Assembly (NCBI GenBank): GCA_001819815.1
Contig: MHNO01000013.1
Location: forward strand, 1-37,684
Reading direction: 5' to 3'
Source of the DNA: Candidatus Ryanbacteria bacterium RIFCSPHIGHO2_02_FULL_45_17b
GTDB taxonomy: Bacteria; Patescibacteriota; Minisyncoccia; Ryanbacterales; 2-02-FULL-48-12
DNA: 37,684 bases
Each line of letters starts with the position of its first letter. The stretch's first letter is position 1. The notes beneath the pieces were generated by a model. The model did not search any database and was not told the DNA's origin. It saw only the letters and a list, made by a program, of their open reading frames with translations. Shown here in pieces: positions 1 through 8,640 of the stretch. Made by a program: the position numbers and the translations under genes.

Positions 1-99
1 TGCGGAAGGAGGTGTATCTGCGGAAGGAGGTGTATCTGCGGAAGGAGGTGTATCTGCGGAAGGAGGTGTATCTGCGGAAGGAGGTGTATCTGCGGAAGG
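1..99. repeat. 18-bp tandem repeat, 5 full copies plus half a copy, cut by the window edge
   Basis: The unit TGCGGAAGGAGGTGTATC is repeated without mismatch at 1-18, 19-36, 37-54, 55-72 and 73-90, then half a unit follows to 99. The unit is a multiple of three and lies inside the minus-strand reading frame, where each copy encodes the hexapeptide PSADTP. The array continues leftwards out of the window, so its true copy number is unknown. Confidence 0.97.
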
Positions 100-1728
100 T
101 ACTCTTTTAGATGTCGATTCCGCGTTCAGTAATATGAGCGCGTTCACGAGTACTCCTATTTCCATTGCGTTGCCGGTGGGCTCTTTGTCCAATTCTTTAA
201 TGCGCGCACTTATTTCCAAAGCATTATAATGATATTCCTTTGCTTTTTTGAGTGCCCAGTGTTCATCTCTTTCTACAAGAGTTCCGCCCGTATCCTTGAT
301 GTGGGTTTCTAATTCAGTTATTCGTTTTTCAAAACTGGCTACACGCTTTTCTTCCTCGGTTGGCGGTTGTGTTTCTTTTTCCGTAGGTGATATCTTACGA
401 GCTTTTACTATTTCTATACCGCGTTGCAAGTGTTCAATTGCTACATCATCTGTTTTTCCGTTTTTTGTTTTATTATTGCTTAGATATTCAAGATGTTTTT
501 CCATTTCTGCAAGGGCCGTTTCCCCATAGTGTTCTTGGTAGTCGTCTGCTTCTTTTTGCCCAAAAAGCTGTTTGGATTGCTCAACACGCGTGATATCTTC
601 CGGGCTTTCATTTTTGGTAGGTTTCTCTTCAAAGGGAATGAAATCATCTTGAACAGGTTCTACTGATGATGATGGTTCTGAAACGGGAGAAGGCACTTCC
701 GGTTCGGATTTTACCAATTCTATGGCGCGCTGTGCCACTTGTTCTATGAGGAGTTTTGCTTGCTCATTTTGTGCACGATCTTTTGCGTTAACTGCCCACA
801 GTTCAATTCCTGTTATTTTACTTTCACGCGTGGAACGATTTGCCATTAGTTCTACCACTCTCTGCGCGTTCGCTTCTATTTCGAATCTATTTAGCAGTTC
901 CAAACTGGTTTCGGTTTCTTCCTCTGGAACCTCCAACTCTTTTTCCAACATAGAACCACCTTCATTTTTCCGATTGTCTGTATCTTTATTTGTTGGAGCA
1001 GTGTCTCCGCTCACTTCGTTGATGGACGTGACCAAAGTTTCAGGGTTACTATTGCTTACCTCTGCCAATGGGTTTTTATTCAATTCTTGTGCTAAGGGAT
1101 CGCTAGTTTCATCAAGAGAATCTATTTTGTATCTTTCTTCCACCTCTTGTTCAAGTCTTTTCTGATTTGCTTTTTGAGCAGTAACTTCTTCAATCTTTCG
1201 TTTATATTCTGCTCGAATCTCATCAAATTTTGCTCGTTCTTCTGGTGACAACTTGTCGCGTTGCAGGTTGATTTTTGCTATTCGTTCTTCGGGCGTTCCT
1301 TTTCCCTTCGCTTCTGTCTGTGCGGCTTTTTTTGCTTGCTCTATTAATTCGAGCGCTCTTTTTTGTTTTTTATCTTCAGCACCCTCTGGTAATGGTCGTG
1401 GCAGACCTTTTTCTTCAGCTGTTCTTACAGTTTGTTCCCATGGGGCATTGGGTGCTCCGTCTTCGTCTGTAAAGTTCAAGTCGCCGATTCTTGATAAATC
1501 CCGCACGCCTTGTTTTGTAAATTTTGGCGGTCTTTTCTTTGTTGGTTGATCGTGTATGGGTGGCTCATTCAAAACAGATTCGCTAGAGGGGCCATGGGCA
1601 ACTGTCCGTATCTTACTAGAACGTGTTCCTAATTCTGCCACGCGAAGCTTGTTATCACCACCAAAAACGTCGCGCAAAATTTCGAGTGCGTCGCGATTGT
1701 CAAATGTATTTTTTTTATTTCGCGGCAT
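1..1728 (-). CDS. Large acidic, repeat-containing protein, C-terminus outside window
   Basis: The minus strand stays open from ATG at 1728 to the window edge, 576 codons without a stop; the plus-strand frames here are shadows. The protein starts MPRNKKNTFDNRDALEIL and is rich in Glu, Lys, Gln and Ala. It has charged segments likely to be helical or coiled (about residues 110-200 and 240-330), low-complexity Pro/Ser/Glu linkers, and ends in view with tandem PSADTP hexapeptides. No signal peptide, membrane segment or known enzymatic motif is visible. The start is supported by a TACAAT hexamer exactly 6 nt upstream, as in other leaderless genes of this window. The family is not recognised; a structural or scaffold role is possible but is only a guess from composition. 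Confidence 0.85.
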   Translation of the reverse strand, partial: MPRNKKNTFDNRDALEILRDVFGGDNKLRVAELGTRSSKIRTVAHGPSSESVLNEPPIHDQPTKKRPPKFTKQGVRDLSRIGDLNFTDEDGAPNAPWEQTVRTAEEKGLPRPLPEGAEDKKQKRALELIEQAKKAAQTEAKGKGTPEERIAKINLQRDKLSPEERAKFDEIRAEYKRKIEEVTAQKANQKRLEQEVEERYKIDSLDETSDPLAQELNKNPLAEVSNSNPETLVTSINEVSGDTAPTNKDTDNRKNEGGSMLEKELEVPEEETETSLELLNRFEIEANAQRVVELMANRSTRESKITGIELWAVNAKDRAQNEQAKLLIEQVAQRAIELVKSEPEVPSPVSEPSSSVEPVQDDFIPFEEKPTKNESPEDITRVEQSKQLFGQKEADDYQEHYGETALAEMEKHLEYLSNNKTKNGKTDDVAIEHLQRGIEIVKARKISPTEKETQPPTEEEKRVASFEKRITELETHIKDTGGTLVERDEHWALKKAKEYHYNALEISARIKELDKEPTGNAMEIGVLVNALILLNAESTSKRVPSADTPPSADTPPSADTPPSADTPPSADTPPSA

Positions 1729-1740
1729 TCTTATATTGTA
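1729..1740 (-). promoter_or_regulatory. -10 box of a probable leaderless promoter for the 1728 minus gene
   Basis: On the minus strand the sequence reads TACAAT-ATAAGA-ATG, a near-consensus -10 hexamer followed by exactly six bases and the start codon. No Shine-Dalgarno is present, so transcription probably starts at or next to the A of the ATG. No clear -35 is seen. Confidence 0.55.
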
Positions 1741-1815
1741 AAGTAATTTATGGCGGAAGTCTTGAGAGATATCCACAGTTGTGGTGTTGTAGGAAGCATG
1801 CTTGCGTGTTTTTAC

Positions 1816-1868
1816 CGACTCGACCGCAAATTGGCGGTTGAGTCGCCTGTTTTCTTGCGCCAAGAAAA
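1816..1868. repeat. Two adjacent inverted repeats in the divergent intergenic region
   Basis: CGACTCGACCGC (1816-1827) pairs with GCGGTTGAGTCG (1834-1845) with one G-U pair and a 6-nt loop. Directly after it TTTTCTTG (1850-1857) pairs with CAAGAAAA (1861-1868). They lie between two divergently transcribed genes and just upstream of the 1880-1908 promoter, so operator sites or a weak terminator are both possible. Confidence 0.5.
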
Positions 1869-1879
1869 AAACCGAAGGC

Positions 1880-1908
1880 TTGACTTTTGTCTTCTTTCCA
1901 TGTACAGT
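1880..1908 (+). promoter_or_regulatory. Sigma70-type promoter for the 1971 gene
   Basis: TTGACT (1880-1885), a 17-bp spacer and TACAGT (1903-1908) with an extended TG two bases before it. It lies about 60 bp ahead of the start codon at 1971. Confidence 0.7.
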
Positions 1909-1970
1909 GCGTCTGAATTCTTTAAGGCTCGATTTGGATTAACCCAAAAGACAGTTTTTCAGGAGGTTTT

Positions 1971-3044
1971 ATGGCAAGTTCAAGTTCTTCTATTCAGGCG
2001 TGGCGGGACATGAAGGATGCCAGGGATCTGGCAGGTGTAATGCGGCGTATCGTCGATGTGGATATCGCGCAACGTGTTCGTGCGTTGCGTGCGCGCGAAC
2101 AGGAGGAGGACATCTGGCTTGCCGACGCCGCCAAAATATTGGATGACCTTAATGATCAGCACCAAGAGATTGAGCGGGTCTATAAGGCGGCGGTGAGGTT
2201 GGTTTGCCTTGCTCGTGAGGAGCTTGTTGATGAAGCCCGGCGGCGGGGGGTTCCAATGGAACGGGTTGATGGGTATCGGAAAAATTCCATTATTTTAGGG
2301 CGGATACGCACGATTACTGATTATGCCGCCGCCGCCGCTTTTTTGGCAACAGTGCCGGGTGTCGAGGAGATAACCCGTGTTGCTTTTGAGGAAGCACTGG
2401 AAGAAGGGAAAAAAATAACGGAAGAACGAAAAAAGAAAATAAATAGCCAGCCGTCTGATGAGCAGGTTTGCCAGCGGATGATTCCCGTATTATTTCGGAG
2501 TGAGTATGTTGAGGGCGGGGAATTCGTGCAACGTTATTTCCTTGCACTTCATGATGCGGAAAGGACTAATTCGTTCGCGCGAAAAGTTCTACAGGACGTA
2601 AAGGACCACCTCCACAGAACCATCCCCCCCCTTGGCCATCTTATTGCTGAGATGGAAAAAAAGATTACGGTGGATAATGTCCGCGAGTTCTTGTTTGCAA
2701 GGGAAGGCGACTGCTTGATAGCGGTGGCAAAGGCCCGCTCTTTTTCCAACGATGGGCGGCGCAACTATGCCGTGCTATTGGAGCGGCGGGTTCAAGAGGA
2801 GGCGATTGAAGTTTTGGATGTAGTGTCTGCGGGCGATGGACCCGATGAGCTGGTAACTCATATCGGACAGACATTCCGATATAGGGTTTACCGGATGGGT
2901 GGAAAGCTGTATCCAGAACTACGTCACATTCGTGACCACCACCGCCCGTTCTATAAGTTTTTATTAAGAGCATTGGCGAATTCCGGGTGGGAGTCGCCTG
3001 AACAACAGTGGCCGCTCGTTCCGTATCCGCGGAATTGGAACTAG
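1971..3044 (+). CDS. Hypothetical cytosolic protein, 357 aa
   Basis: ATG at 1971 follows an AGGAGG ribosome binding site (about 1961-1966) and a good promoter, so expression is well supported. The product is 357 residues, hydrophilic, without signal peptide or membrane segment. The N-terminal two thirds look helical and charged (for example a KKITEERKKKIN stretch near residue 150). The C-terminal third carries aromatic and basic residues (YRVYRMGGKLYPELRHIRDHH). No known domain is recognised. It is monocistronic: an intrinsic terminator follows at 3055-3090 before ftsH. Its GC-rich codon use and strong SD differ from the leaderless genes on either side. Confidence 0.85.
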   Translation: MASSSSSIQAWRDMKDARDLAGVMRRIVDVDIAQRVRALRAREQEEDIWLADAAKILDDLNDQHQEIERVYKAAVRLVCLAREELVDEARRRGVPMERVDGYRKNSIILGRIRTITDYAAAAAFLATVPGVEEITRVAFEEALEEGKKITEERKKKINSQPSDEQVCQRMIPVLFRSEYVEGGEFVQRYFLALHDAERTNSFARKVLQDVKDHLHRTIPPLGHLIAEMEKKITVDNVREFLFAREGDCLIAVAKARSFSNDGRRNYAVLLERRVQEEAIEVLDVVSAGDGPDELVTHIGQTFRYRVYRMGGKLYPELRHIRDHHRPFYKFLLRALANSGWESPEQQWPLVPYPRNWN

Positions 3045-3054
3045 TTTTTGGACA

Positions 3055-3090
3055 AAGCCCTTGTATGGAGGTACAGGGGCTTGTTTTTTT
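3055..3090 (+). terminator. Intrinsic terminator after the 1971 gene
   Basis: AAGCCCTTGTA (3055-3065) pairs with TACAGGGGCTT (3072-3082) with one wobble and a 6-nt loop, followed by GTTTTTTT. Confidence 0.85.
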
Positions 3091-3106
3091 AAAAAAAATA
3101 TGAGAT

Positions 3107-3118
3107 TATTTTTATCAT
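3107..3118 (+). promoter_or_regulatory. -10-like box of a probable leaderless ftsH promoter
   Basis: TATTTT (3107-3112) stands exactly 6 nt before the ATG at 3119, and no ribosome binding site precedes the start. The surroundings are very AT-rich, so on its own the box is weak evidence; it fits the spacing seen at five other starts in the window. Confidence 0.4.
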
Positions 3119-6100
3119 ATGAGCGCAAAACAAAAGAAGCAAAGGTTTTCAAAAAATCCCCTTGGCATGTTTGGAAAAAATATCGTATATGCCATTCTTA
3201 TTTTTTTAGCGATTACCGCCCTCTATGCTTCATTCGCGGAGCGTAAAGTTTCCGAGGACATTTCTCTTTCTCGTTTGGTGGAAGAAATTCGCAGTGGCGA
3301 GGTGTTGCGTATTAGCGTGGAAGAAAACAAATTTGAAGTTGCTCTCAAGAATGGCACTATCCAAACCGGTCAAAAAGAGCCAGATGCCGCGCTTTCCGAA
3401 ACACTCATCAACTATGGAGTTTCTTCGGAAGCCTTGGCAAACGTGACAATTGAAATAAAACAGCCGTCAGGAGCGGTGTTTTGGCTTTCGGCCGTTCTTC
3501 CTTTTTTGCTGCCTATCTTGTTAATAGGATTGTTTATATGGCTTACCATGCGGCAGGTTCAGCGTTCAAACGGGCAGGCGCTTATGTTTGGGCAGTCGCG
3601 GGCGCGGGTGATTAATCCGGAAGATCAGCGCGAAAAAGTAACATTCAAAGATGTCGCGGGCGCCGAAGAAGCGAAAGAGGAACTTTTGGAAATTGTGGAT
3701 TTTCTTCAAAACCCGAAACGATTTCTTGATATCGGCGCGCGCATTCCGCGAGGCGTATTGTTGATGGGTGCCCCGGGAACGGGGAAGTGTGTAACAGGTG
3801 AGACTCTCCTCGCGACTAATAAAGGCCTCATCCCTATTGATGAGGTTCCCAAGTATTTTACCGTTCGCAAGGATTTTACTGTTGATGGGCTAGATGTCGT
3901 TGCATTGGATCCAAAAACTCTTGAATTTCAGCGCGTGGCAGCTTCTCATTGGTATAATTTAGGCAAACAAAAAACAATCAAAGTAAAGACGGATCTTGGT
4001 GTAACTATTGAGGGAACTCCAGAACATCCCGTCGTGGTTGTTGATTCAGATACGGGGAATTTCTTATTTAAAAAACTTGAAGATGTTGTCCCTGAAGAAA
4101 AAGTGGTAGTGGTATATGATCAAAACATTTTTGGTTCGTACACGAAAGTTTCGCATCCTGACATCGCATATCTGTTGGGCGTATTAACTGGTGATGGGTG
4201 TCTTACGGTACGTGGACGCACTATTCTCTCAACTGCTGACCCGGAGGTGCTTCATCGCATACAAGATATTACCTTGCAACACTTTGGAGTAAGTTTTGTA
4301 AAAAGTTCGTCCCGAAAATGGGATTATGAATTACAGAATATTGCGGTAAAGTCCAAGTTGCGCGAATTGGGTTTAGAAGAAACATATGCAGAAGGGAAAC
4401 GAATCCCGGAATGGGTGCGTCTCGCGCCGAAGGAATTTATAGTAGAATTTTTGCGGGGTCTTTTTGACACCGATGGCTATGCCGAGCGCAAAGGAGCAGT
4501 TGGGTTTTCCAGTGCCAGTGAGCGATTAGTTGTTGATGCCGCGACAGCTTTACTTAACCTAGGCATTGTAAGTAGGGTATATATGCGCAAAAAGCGCTAT
4601 AATGGTAAATCCCAATTTTATCTAACTATTTATGGCGATTTTGTGGAACGGTTTCAGAAAGAGGTTGGTTTTACTATTGCACGGAAAATAAAAAATCTCA
4701 GCACTGTCTGCGCGCGCCAGCGAAATACGAACATTAATACTATTCCTTATCAAAATACCGCTATACAGGCAGTTTGGCAGGCGGCAATTACGGGGACCGT
4801 GCAGTATTTGGATCGGGCATTTTACGCGGAAAGCCTTTATAAAAACGTAAAGCGGTATATAACAGGCGAACGTTCTCCATCACAGAGGGGGATTGCTACA
4901 TTTATAGCAGGAGTGAAAGAGTTAACCCCTGTAGTTATGCAGATGCCGGAAGTTGCGTACCTCAAACGTCTTGCCTCTGGTCAATTTTTCTTTACTTCAA
5001 TCAAGGAGATCTTTTCAGGCGAAGCAACGGTATACGATCTTACTGTACCGCATTTACATAATTTTGTTGCTAACGGACTTATTAATCACAACACACTTCT
5101 TGCTAAAGCCGTTGCGGGGGAGGCGGGCGTTCCGTTTTTTCATATGTCGGCATCCGAATTCGTGGAAATGTTCGTGGGGGTGGGCGCAAGCCGCGTGCGC
5201 GACTTGTTTAAGATGGCAAAGAAGGCTGCTCCTTCCATTATATTTGTAGATGAAATTGATGCCGTTGGGCGGCATCGAGGCGCGGGGCTTGGCGGCGGGC
5301 ACGACGAACGCGAACAGACATTGAATCAAATTTTGACGGAGATGGACGGGTTTGAAACTTCCGACCAAGTTATCATTATGGCGGCAACCAACCGTCCTGA
5401 TGTTTTGGACCCGGCGTTGTTGCGTCCGGGGCGGTTTGACCGGCGGGTGGTGCTCGACTTGCCGGACATTGCCGAACGGGACGCTATTTTACAGGTGCAC
5501 GCCGCGAAAAAAATGATGGAGCCTGATGTAAATTTGCGTAAAATTGCTGAACGAACGCCCGGGTTCTCGGGGGCGGATTTGGCAAACTTGGTGAATGAGG
5601 CGGCAATTCTTGCCGCGCGGAGCAGTCGAAAAACCGTAAGTCAGGAAGACATGGCCGTTTCCATTGAAAAGGTAATGTTGGGGCCGGAGCGCAAAAGTAA
5701 AGTATTTTCCGAGAAGGAAAAAAAGATTACGGCGTATCACGAAGCAGGGCACGCGCTGGTGGCGGCATCTTTGCCGAACGCGGATCCGGTGCATAAAATT
5801 TCTATCGTATCGCGTGGACGCGCCGGCGGATACACCATGAAGCTTCCCACGGAAGACAGGCATCTGTACACGCGCGAGTATTTTTTGAACGAGCTTGCGG
5901 TTTCTTTAGGCGGATACGCGGCGGAAGAAACAATATTTGGTGAAATAACAACAGGATCCTCCGATGATATTCGCAAAGCTACCAGTCTTGCGCGCGGGTT
6001 GGTTACGCGCTATGGCATGTCTGAAAAAATTGGTCCGGTAGCATGGGACGATCAAAGTGATTTGGTATTTTTGGGACATGACATAGGTCATGAAAAAAAA

Positions 6101-6310
6101 TACTCGGAAGAAATTGCCTCCTTGGTAGACATGGAAGTGGAACGATTTATGAAACAGGCGCTTGAGAACGCAAAACACATCGTGCGGGAGAAAAAAGAAA
6201 AACTTTCCGAGATTGCTACATATCTTATTGAACACGAAACAATGGAGCAGGATACATTTCGCCGATTGATGGGACTTGGAGGCGTGGAATCTGCTTCCGC
6301 GGCGGCATAA
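3119..6310 (+). CDS. ftsH: ATP-dependent zinc metalloprotease FtsH, precursor interrupted by an intein
   Basis: The precursor is 1063 aa; without the 435-aa intein (residues 224-658) it is 628 aa, a normal FtsH length. FtsH is a membrane-anchored hexameric AAA+ protease that degrades membrane and regulatory proteins. Visible features are TM helices at about 18-38 and 118-142, Walker A GAPGTGK at 217-223 with its Thr only after the intein (659), Walker B IIFVDEID at 707-714, and the second region of homology with ATNRPD and RPGRFDRR. The zinc site HEAGH is at 874-878, with the third-ligand region GSSDD downstream. No residue needed for catalysis is missing once the intein is removed. The gene stands alone between a terminator and a convergent tRNA; its start has no SD and is probably leaderless. 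Confidence 0.97.
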   Translation: MSAKQKKQRFSKNPLGMFGKNIVYAILIFLAITALYASFAERKVSEDISLSRLVEEIRSGEVLRISVEENKFEVALKNGTIQTGQKEPDAALSETLINYGVSSEALANVTIEIKQPSGAVFWLSAVLPFLLPILLIGLFIWLTMRQVQRSNGQALMFGQSRARVINPEDQREKVTFKDVAGAEEAKEELLEIVDFLQNPKRFLDIGARIPRGVLLMGAPGTGKCVTGETLLATNKGLIPIDEVPKYFTVRKDFTVDGLDVVALDPKTLEFQRVAASHWYNLGKQKTIKVKTDLGVTIEGTPEHPVVVVDSDTGNFLFKKLEDVVPEEKVVVVYDQNIFGSYTKVSHPDIAYLLGVLTGDGCLTVRGRTILSTADPEVLHRIQDITLQHFGVSFVKSSSRKWDYELQNIAVKSKLRELGLEETYAEGKRIPEWVRLAPKEFIVEFLRGLFDTDGYAERKGAVGFSSASERLVVDAATALLNLGIVSRVYMRKKRYNGKSQFYLTIYGDFVERFQKEVGFTIARKIKNLSTVCARQRNTNINTIPYQNTAIQAVWQAAITGTVQYLDRAFYAESLYKNVKRYITGERSPSQRGIATFIAGVKELTPVVMQMPEVAYLKRLASGQFFFTSIKEIFSGEATVYDLTVPHLHNFVANGLINHNTLLAKAVAGEAGVPFFHMSASEFVEMFVGVGASRVRDLFKMAKKAAPSIIFVDEIDAVGRHRGAGLGGGHDEREQTLNQILTEMDGFETSDQVIIMAATNRPDVLDPALLRPGRFDRRVVLDLPDIAERDAILQVHAAKKMMEPDVNLRKIAERTPGFSGADLANLVNEAAILAARSSRKTVSQEDMAVSIEKVMLGPERKSKVFSEKEKKITAYHEAGHALVAASLPNADPVHKISIVSRGRAGGYTMKLPTEDRHLYTREYFLNELAVSLGGYAAEETIFGEITTGSSDDIRKATSLARGLVTRYGMSEKIGPVAWDDQSDLVFLGHDIGHEKKYSEEIASLVDMEVERFMKQALENAKHIVREKKEKLSEIATYLIEHETMEQDTFRRLMGLGGVESASAAA
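3788..5092 (+). mobile_element. Intein with LAGLIDADG homing endonuclease in the FtsH P-loop
   Basis: In-frame insertion of 435 codons between Lys223 and Thr659 of the FtsH precursor. Block A starts with the nucleophile Cys224 ([13 protein letters not shown]), block B is GTPEHPVVV with His303, and the C-terminal block ends [12 protein letters not shown] followed by Thr, so His657-Asn658 and Thr+1 are the expected splice residues. The two dodecapeptide-like motifs LLGVLTGDG (352-360) and LRGLFDTDG (445-453) mark a DOD/LAGLIDADG endonuclease. All splicing and endonuclease motifs appear intact, so this is probably an active or recently active element. Known family behaviour: protein splicing joins GTGK to T and restores GTGKT; the endonuclease would cut intein-free ftsH alleles. 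Confidence 0.96.
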
Positions 6311-6340
6311 GGACGCGGGTTATGCGAGAGGTTTTTGCGG

Positions 6341-6412
6341 TCGGCCCGGTAGGACTCGAACCTACAACCTAGCGTGTATAAGACGCTCGCTCCGCCATTG
6401 AGCTACGGGCCG
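6341..6412 (-). tRNA. tRNA-Ile, anticodon UAU
   Basis: On the minus strand the cloverleaf is complete: acceptor CGGCCCG/CGGGCCG, D-stem GCTC/GAGC, anticodon stem AGCGT/ACGCT with 7-nt loop CTTATAC, 5-nt variable loop AGGTT, T-arm GTAGG-TTCGAGT-CCTAC, discriminator A73. U33 is followed by TAT (plus-strand positions 6380-6378), giving anticodon UAU for the codon AUA. CCA is not encoded. Most bacteria read AUA with a CAU tRNA modified by TilS, so a UAU isoacceptor is unusual. Confidence 0.9.
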
Positions 6413-6465
6413 CTACTCCAAAAATTATATCATGTTTTTTTTGATGAGCAATGACGCGGGCAGTA

Positions 6466-6494
6466 TTGACCGTACCGTGTTATTTTGTTATATA
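6466..6494 (+). promoter_or_regulatory. Promoter of prkA
   Basis: TTGACC (6466-6471), a 17-bp spacer and TATATA (6489-6494), giving an untranslated leader of about 60 nt before ATG 6564. Confidence 0.65.
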
Positions 6495-6563
6495 TCCTAC
6501 AAAGACAAGCTCAAAGTTTTTTTACAATATCTCTACCTACCACTCACTCGAAAGGAGACTACT

Positions 6564-8489
6564 ATGGAAACTTCCGACTTTGGGAAGCTCATCAGAGAAG
6601 ACCGTGCTAACCGTGAAAGCAAAGCGTGGCGGGGTACGCTTCTGGACTACTTAGAGAAAATCAAAGAAAATCCCCTGCTTACCAAGCTCGCGCACGCCCG
6701 TATGTACGACATGATAACCATGTCGGGAATGTCGAACATCACCGATTCGGATGATCCGCGGACTAAGCGTTTGTACAAAGACGAACCGATTAAAGTCTAC
6801 AATTTCTTTAAGGACGAATTCTTTGGCATCGAACGCACGGTCTCGCAGATCGTACGGTATTTTCATTCGGCGTCCTTGAAAGGCGAGGAAAGCCGCCAGG
6901 TGCTCTATTTGATGGGACCGGTCGGTTCCGGCAAAAGCTCGCTGGTGGAAAAACTGCAACGCGGCCTTGAGGGCGTTGATCCGATTTATGTTATCGAAGG
7001 CTGTCCGATGTTCGAGGAACCTCTGCACCTTATTCCTCGTCATTTGCGCAAAGAATTCGAGAAAATGTTGGGTGTCTCCATCGAAGGCGACCTGTGCCCG
7101 ACCTGTCGTTTCCGTCTGAAAGAGGACCATAATACGCATTACGAAGACGTTCCCATCGTGACGGTGTCGTTCTCCAAGCGCAATCGCAAAGGCATCGGCG
7201 TGGTGCCGCCGGTCGATCCCAATAACCAGGACACGTCGGTACTCATTGGCTCGGAAGATATCTCGAAGCTCGATATGTACTCGGAAGGCGATCCGCGCGT
7301 GCTCGAACTCAATGGTGCCTTCAACGTCGGCAACCGCGGCATGGTGGAATTCATCGAGGTGTTCAAGAACGAGACCGAGTATCTCCACGCCATGATTACC
7401 GCCACGCAGGAGAAATTCGTTCCCGCACCAGGTCGCCATGGCACTATTTATGTCGATTCGGTGATTGTCGCGCACTCGAACGAGGCCGAATGGCAGAAGT
7501 TCAAGGCGGATCACACTAACGAGGCGATTCTTGACCGGATCGTGGTGGTGAAAGTACCGTATAATCTGCGCCTCTCCGAGGAAGTGAAGATCTACCGGAA
7601 GATTTTAGGCAATTCAAACTTTCGTGCTCACGTGGCGCCGCATACCCTGGAAATGGCATCAATGGTGGCGATCCTGTCTCGGTTAGAGCCGACCGCGAAG
7701 TGTGACCCACTGACTAAGCTCCGCCTCTACAATGGCGAAGAGGTGGTGGAGAAGGGTCGTACCAAGAAGATCAACATCCAGGAGCTGCGCGAAGACACCA
7801 AGCGAGAAGGGTTGAGTGGTATCTCCACCCGTTTCATTATGAAGGCACTCGATAATGCCCTGTCGGAATCCGGCCGCTGCATCAATCCGATCAACGTCAG
7901 AGAAGCACTGATTAGCATGGTGAAGGATCAGGACATCGCCGACGACATGCGCAAGCAGTACCTCGAATTTCTCCAAGACACGATCCACAAGGAATACCTC
8001 GAGCTGCTAGAGAAAGAGATCACCAAGGCGTTCGTGTACTCCTATCAGGAACAAGCCGAAGCGCTGTTCCAGAACTATCTGGACCATGCCGAGGCGTACG
8101 TGAACAAAACTAAGGTCAAAGACCGCAATACGCGGGAAGAACTCCATCCCGATGAAGGGTTCCTCAAGTCGGTGGAAGAGCAGATTGCCATCATCGGGTC
8201 GGCGGCGGATGGGTTCCGTCAGGAAGTCATCGCCTACTTGTGGGCGGCCGCGCGTCGTAAGGAGACGGTGTCGTACCAAAGCTACGAGCCCCTGAAAGAA
8301 GCGATCGAAAAGAAGCTGATGAGTTCGGTGCGCGATATCAGCCGCGTGATTACGAAAGCGCGCACTCGTGATGAAGAGCAGGTGTCCAAGTATGATTCGA
8401 TGGTGAAAAATTTGCTCGACCAGGGGTATTGCGAGTACTGCGTCGATGTCGTGTTGAAGTACGCAGCCAACAACCTCTGGAAGGATTAA
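6564..8489 (+). CDS. prkA: PrkA/YeaG family serine protein kinase
   Basis: The start at 6564 follows AAAGGAG (6551-6557); the frame stays open upstream to 6432 but that part reads as noise. The product is 641 aa, the usual PrkA length. The N-terminal AAA-like domain has Walker A GPVGSGKS at residues 118-125, and a CPTC motif lies in the sequence DLCPTCRFRLKED typical of this family. The C-terminal part is the PrkA-specific kinase domain. In E. coli and Bacillus, family members act in stationary-phase or sporulation-linked stress signalling with YeaH and YcgB/SpoVR homologues, which also follow here. Codon use is GC-rich with many C-ending codons, unlike ftsH before it. A terminator-like hairpin (8558-8589) separates it from the next gene. 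Confidence 0.96.
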   Translation: METSDFGKLIREDRANRESKAWRGTLLDYLEKIKENPLLTKLAHARMYDMITMSGMSNITDSDDPRTKRLYKDEPIKVYNFFKDEFFGIERTVSQIVRYFHSASLKGEESRQVLYLMGPVGSGKSSLVEKLQRGLEGVDPIYVIEGCPMFEEPLHLIPRHLRKEFEKMLGVSIEGDLCPTCRFRLKEDHNTHYEDVPIVTVSFSKRNRKGIGVVPPVDPNNQDTSVLIGSEDISKLDMYSEGDPRVLELNGAFNVGNRGMVEFIEVFKNETEYLHAMITATQEKFVPAPGRHGTIYVDSVIVAHSNEAEWQKFKADHTNEAILDRIVVVKVPYNLRLSEEVKIYRKILGNSNFRAHVAPHTLEMASMVAILSRLEPTAKCDPLTKLRLYNGEEVVEKGRTKKINIQELREDTKREGLSGISTRFIMKALDNALSESGRCINPINVREALISMVKDQDIADDMRKQYLEFLQDTIHKEYLELLEKEITKAFVYSYQEQAEALFQNYLDHAEAYVNKTKVKDRNTREELHPDEGFLKSVEEQIAIIGSAADGFRQEVIAYLWAAARRKETVSYQSYEPLKEAIEKKLMSSVRDISRVITKARTRDEEQVSKYDSMVKNLLDQGYCEYCVDVVLKYAANNLWKD

Positions 8490-8557
8490 CAGTGGCGCGG
8501 CCCAAACGCAAAATGACGGTTGGGCTGCCGCAACATTCTGTCCAAGAAACATATAAT

Positions 8558-8589
8558 CGTCTAGCCTCCCTTGCTAGACGGTTTTTTTT
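8558..8589 (+). terminator. Intrinsic terminator after prkA
   Basis: CGTCTAGC (8558-8565) and GCTAGACG (8573-8580) form a perfect 8-bp stem with a 7-nt loop followed by G and eight T. A perfect TATAAT (8552-8557) abuts the stem. A second GC-rich imperfect hairpin lies just upstream (about 8497-8531). Partial read-through into the yeaH gene is likely, since no clear separate promoter is seen for it. Confidence 0.8.
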
Positions 8590-8640
8590 GTTTGTGGTAT
8601 GACTTGAGCAACGACTGTTTTCATTGACAAAGGAGGTAGT

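Noticed and set aside
248..1841. Seven overlapping plus-strand reading frames of 60-147 codons
   Set aside because: They lie opposite a 576-codon minus-strand frame with sensible composition; their translations are Ser/Phe/Leu-rich shadows without an RBS.
6651..7514. Long minus-strand frames opposite prkA, yeaH and spoVR (for example 287, 181 and 286 codons)
   Set aside because: They are antisense shadows caused by GC-rich codon use; the plus-strand proteins match known families along their whole length.
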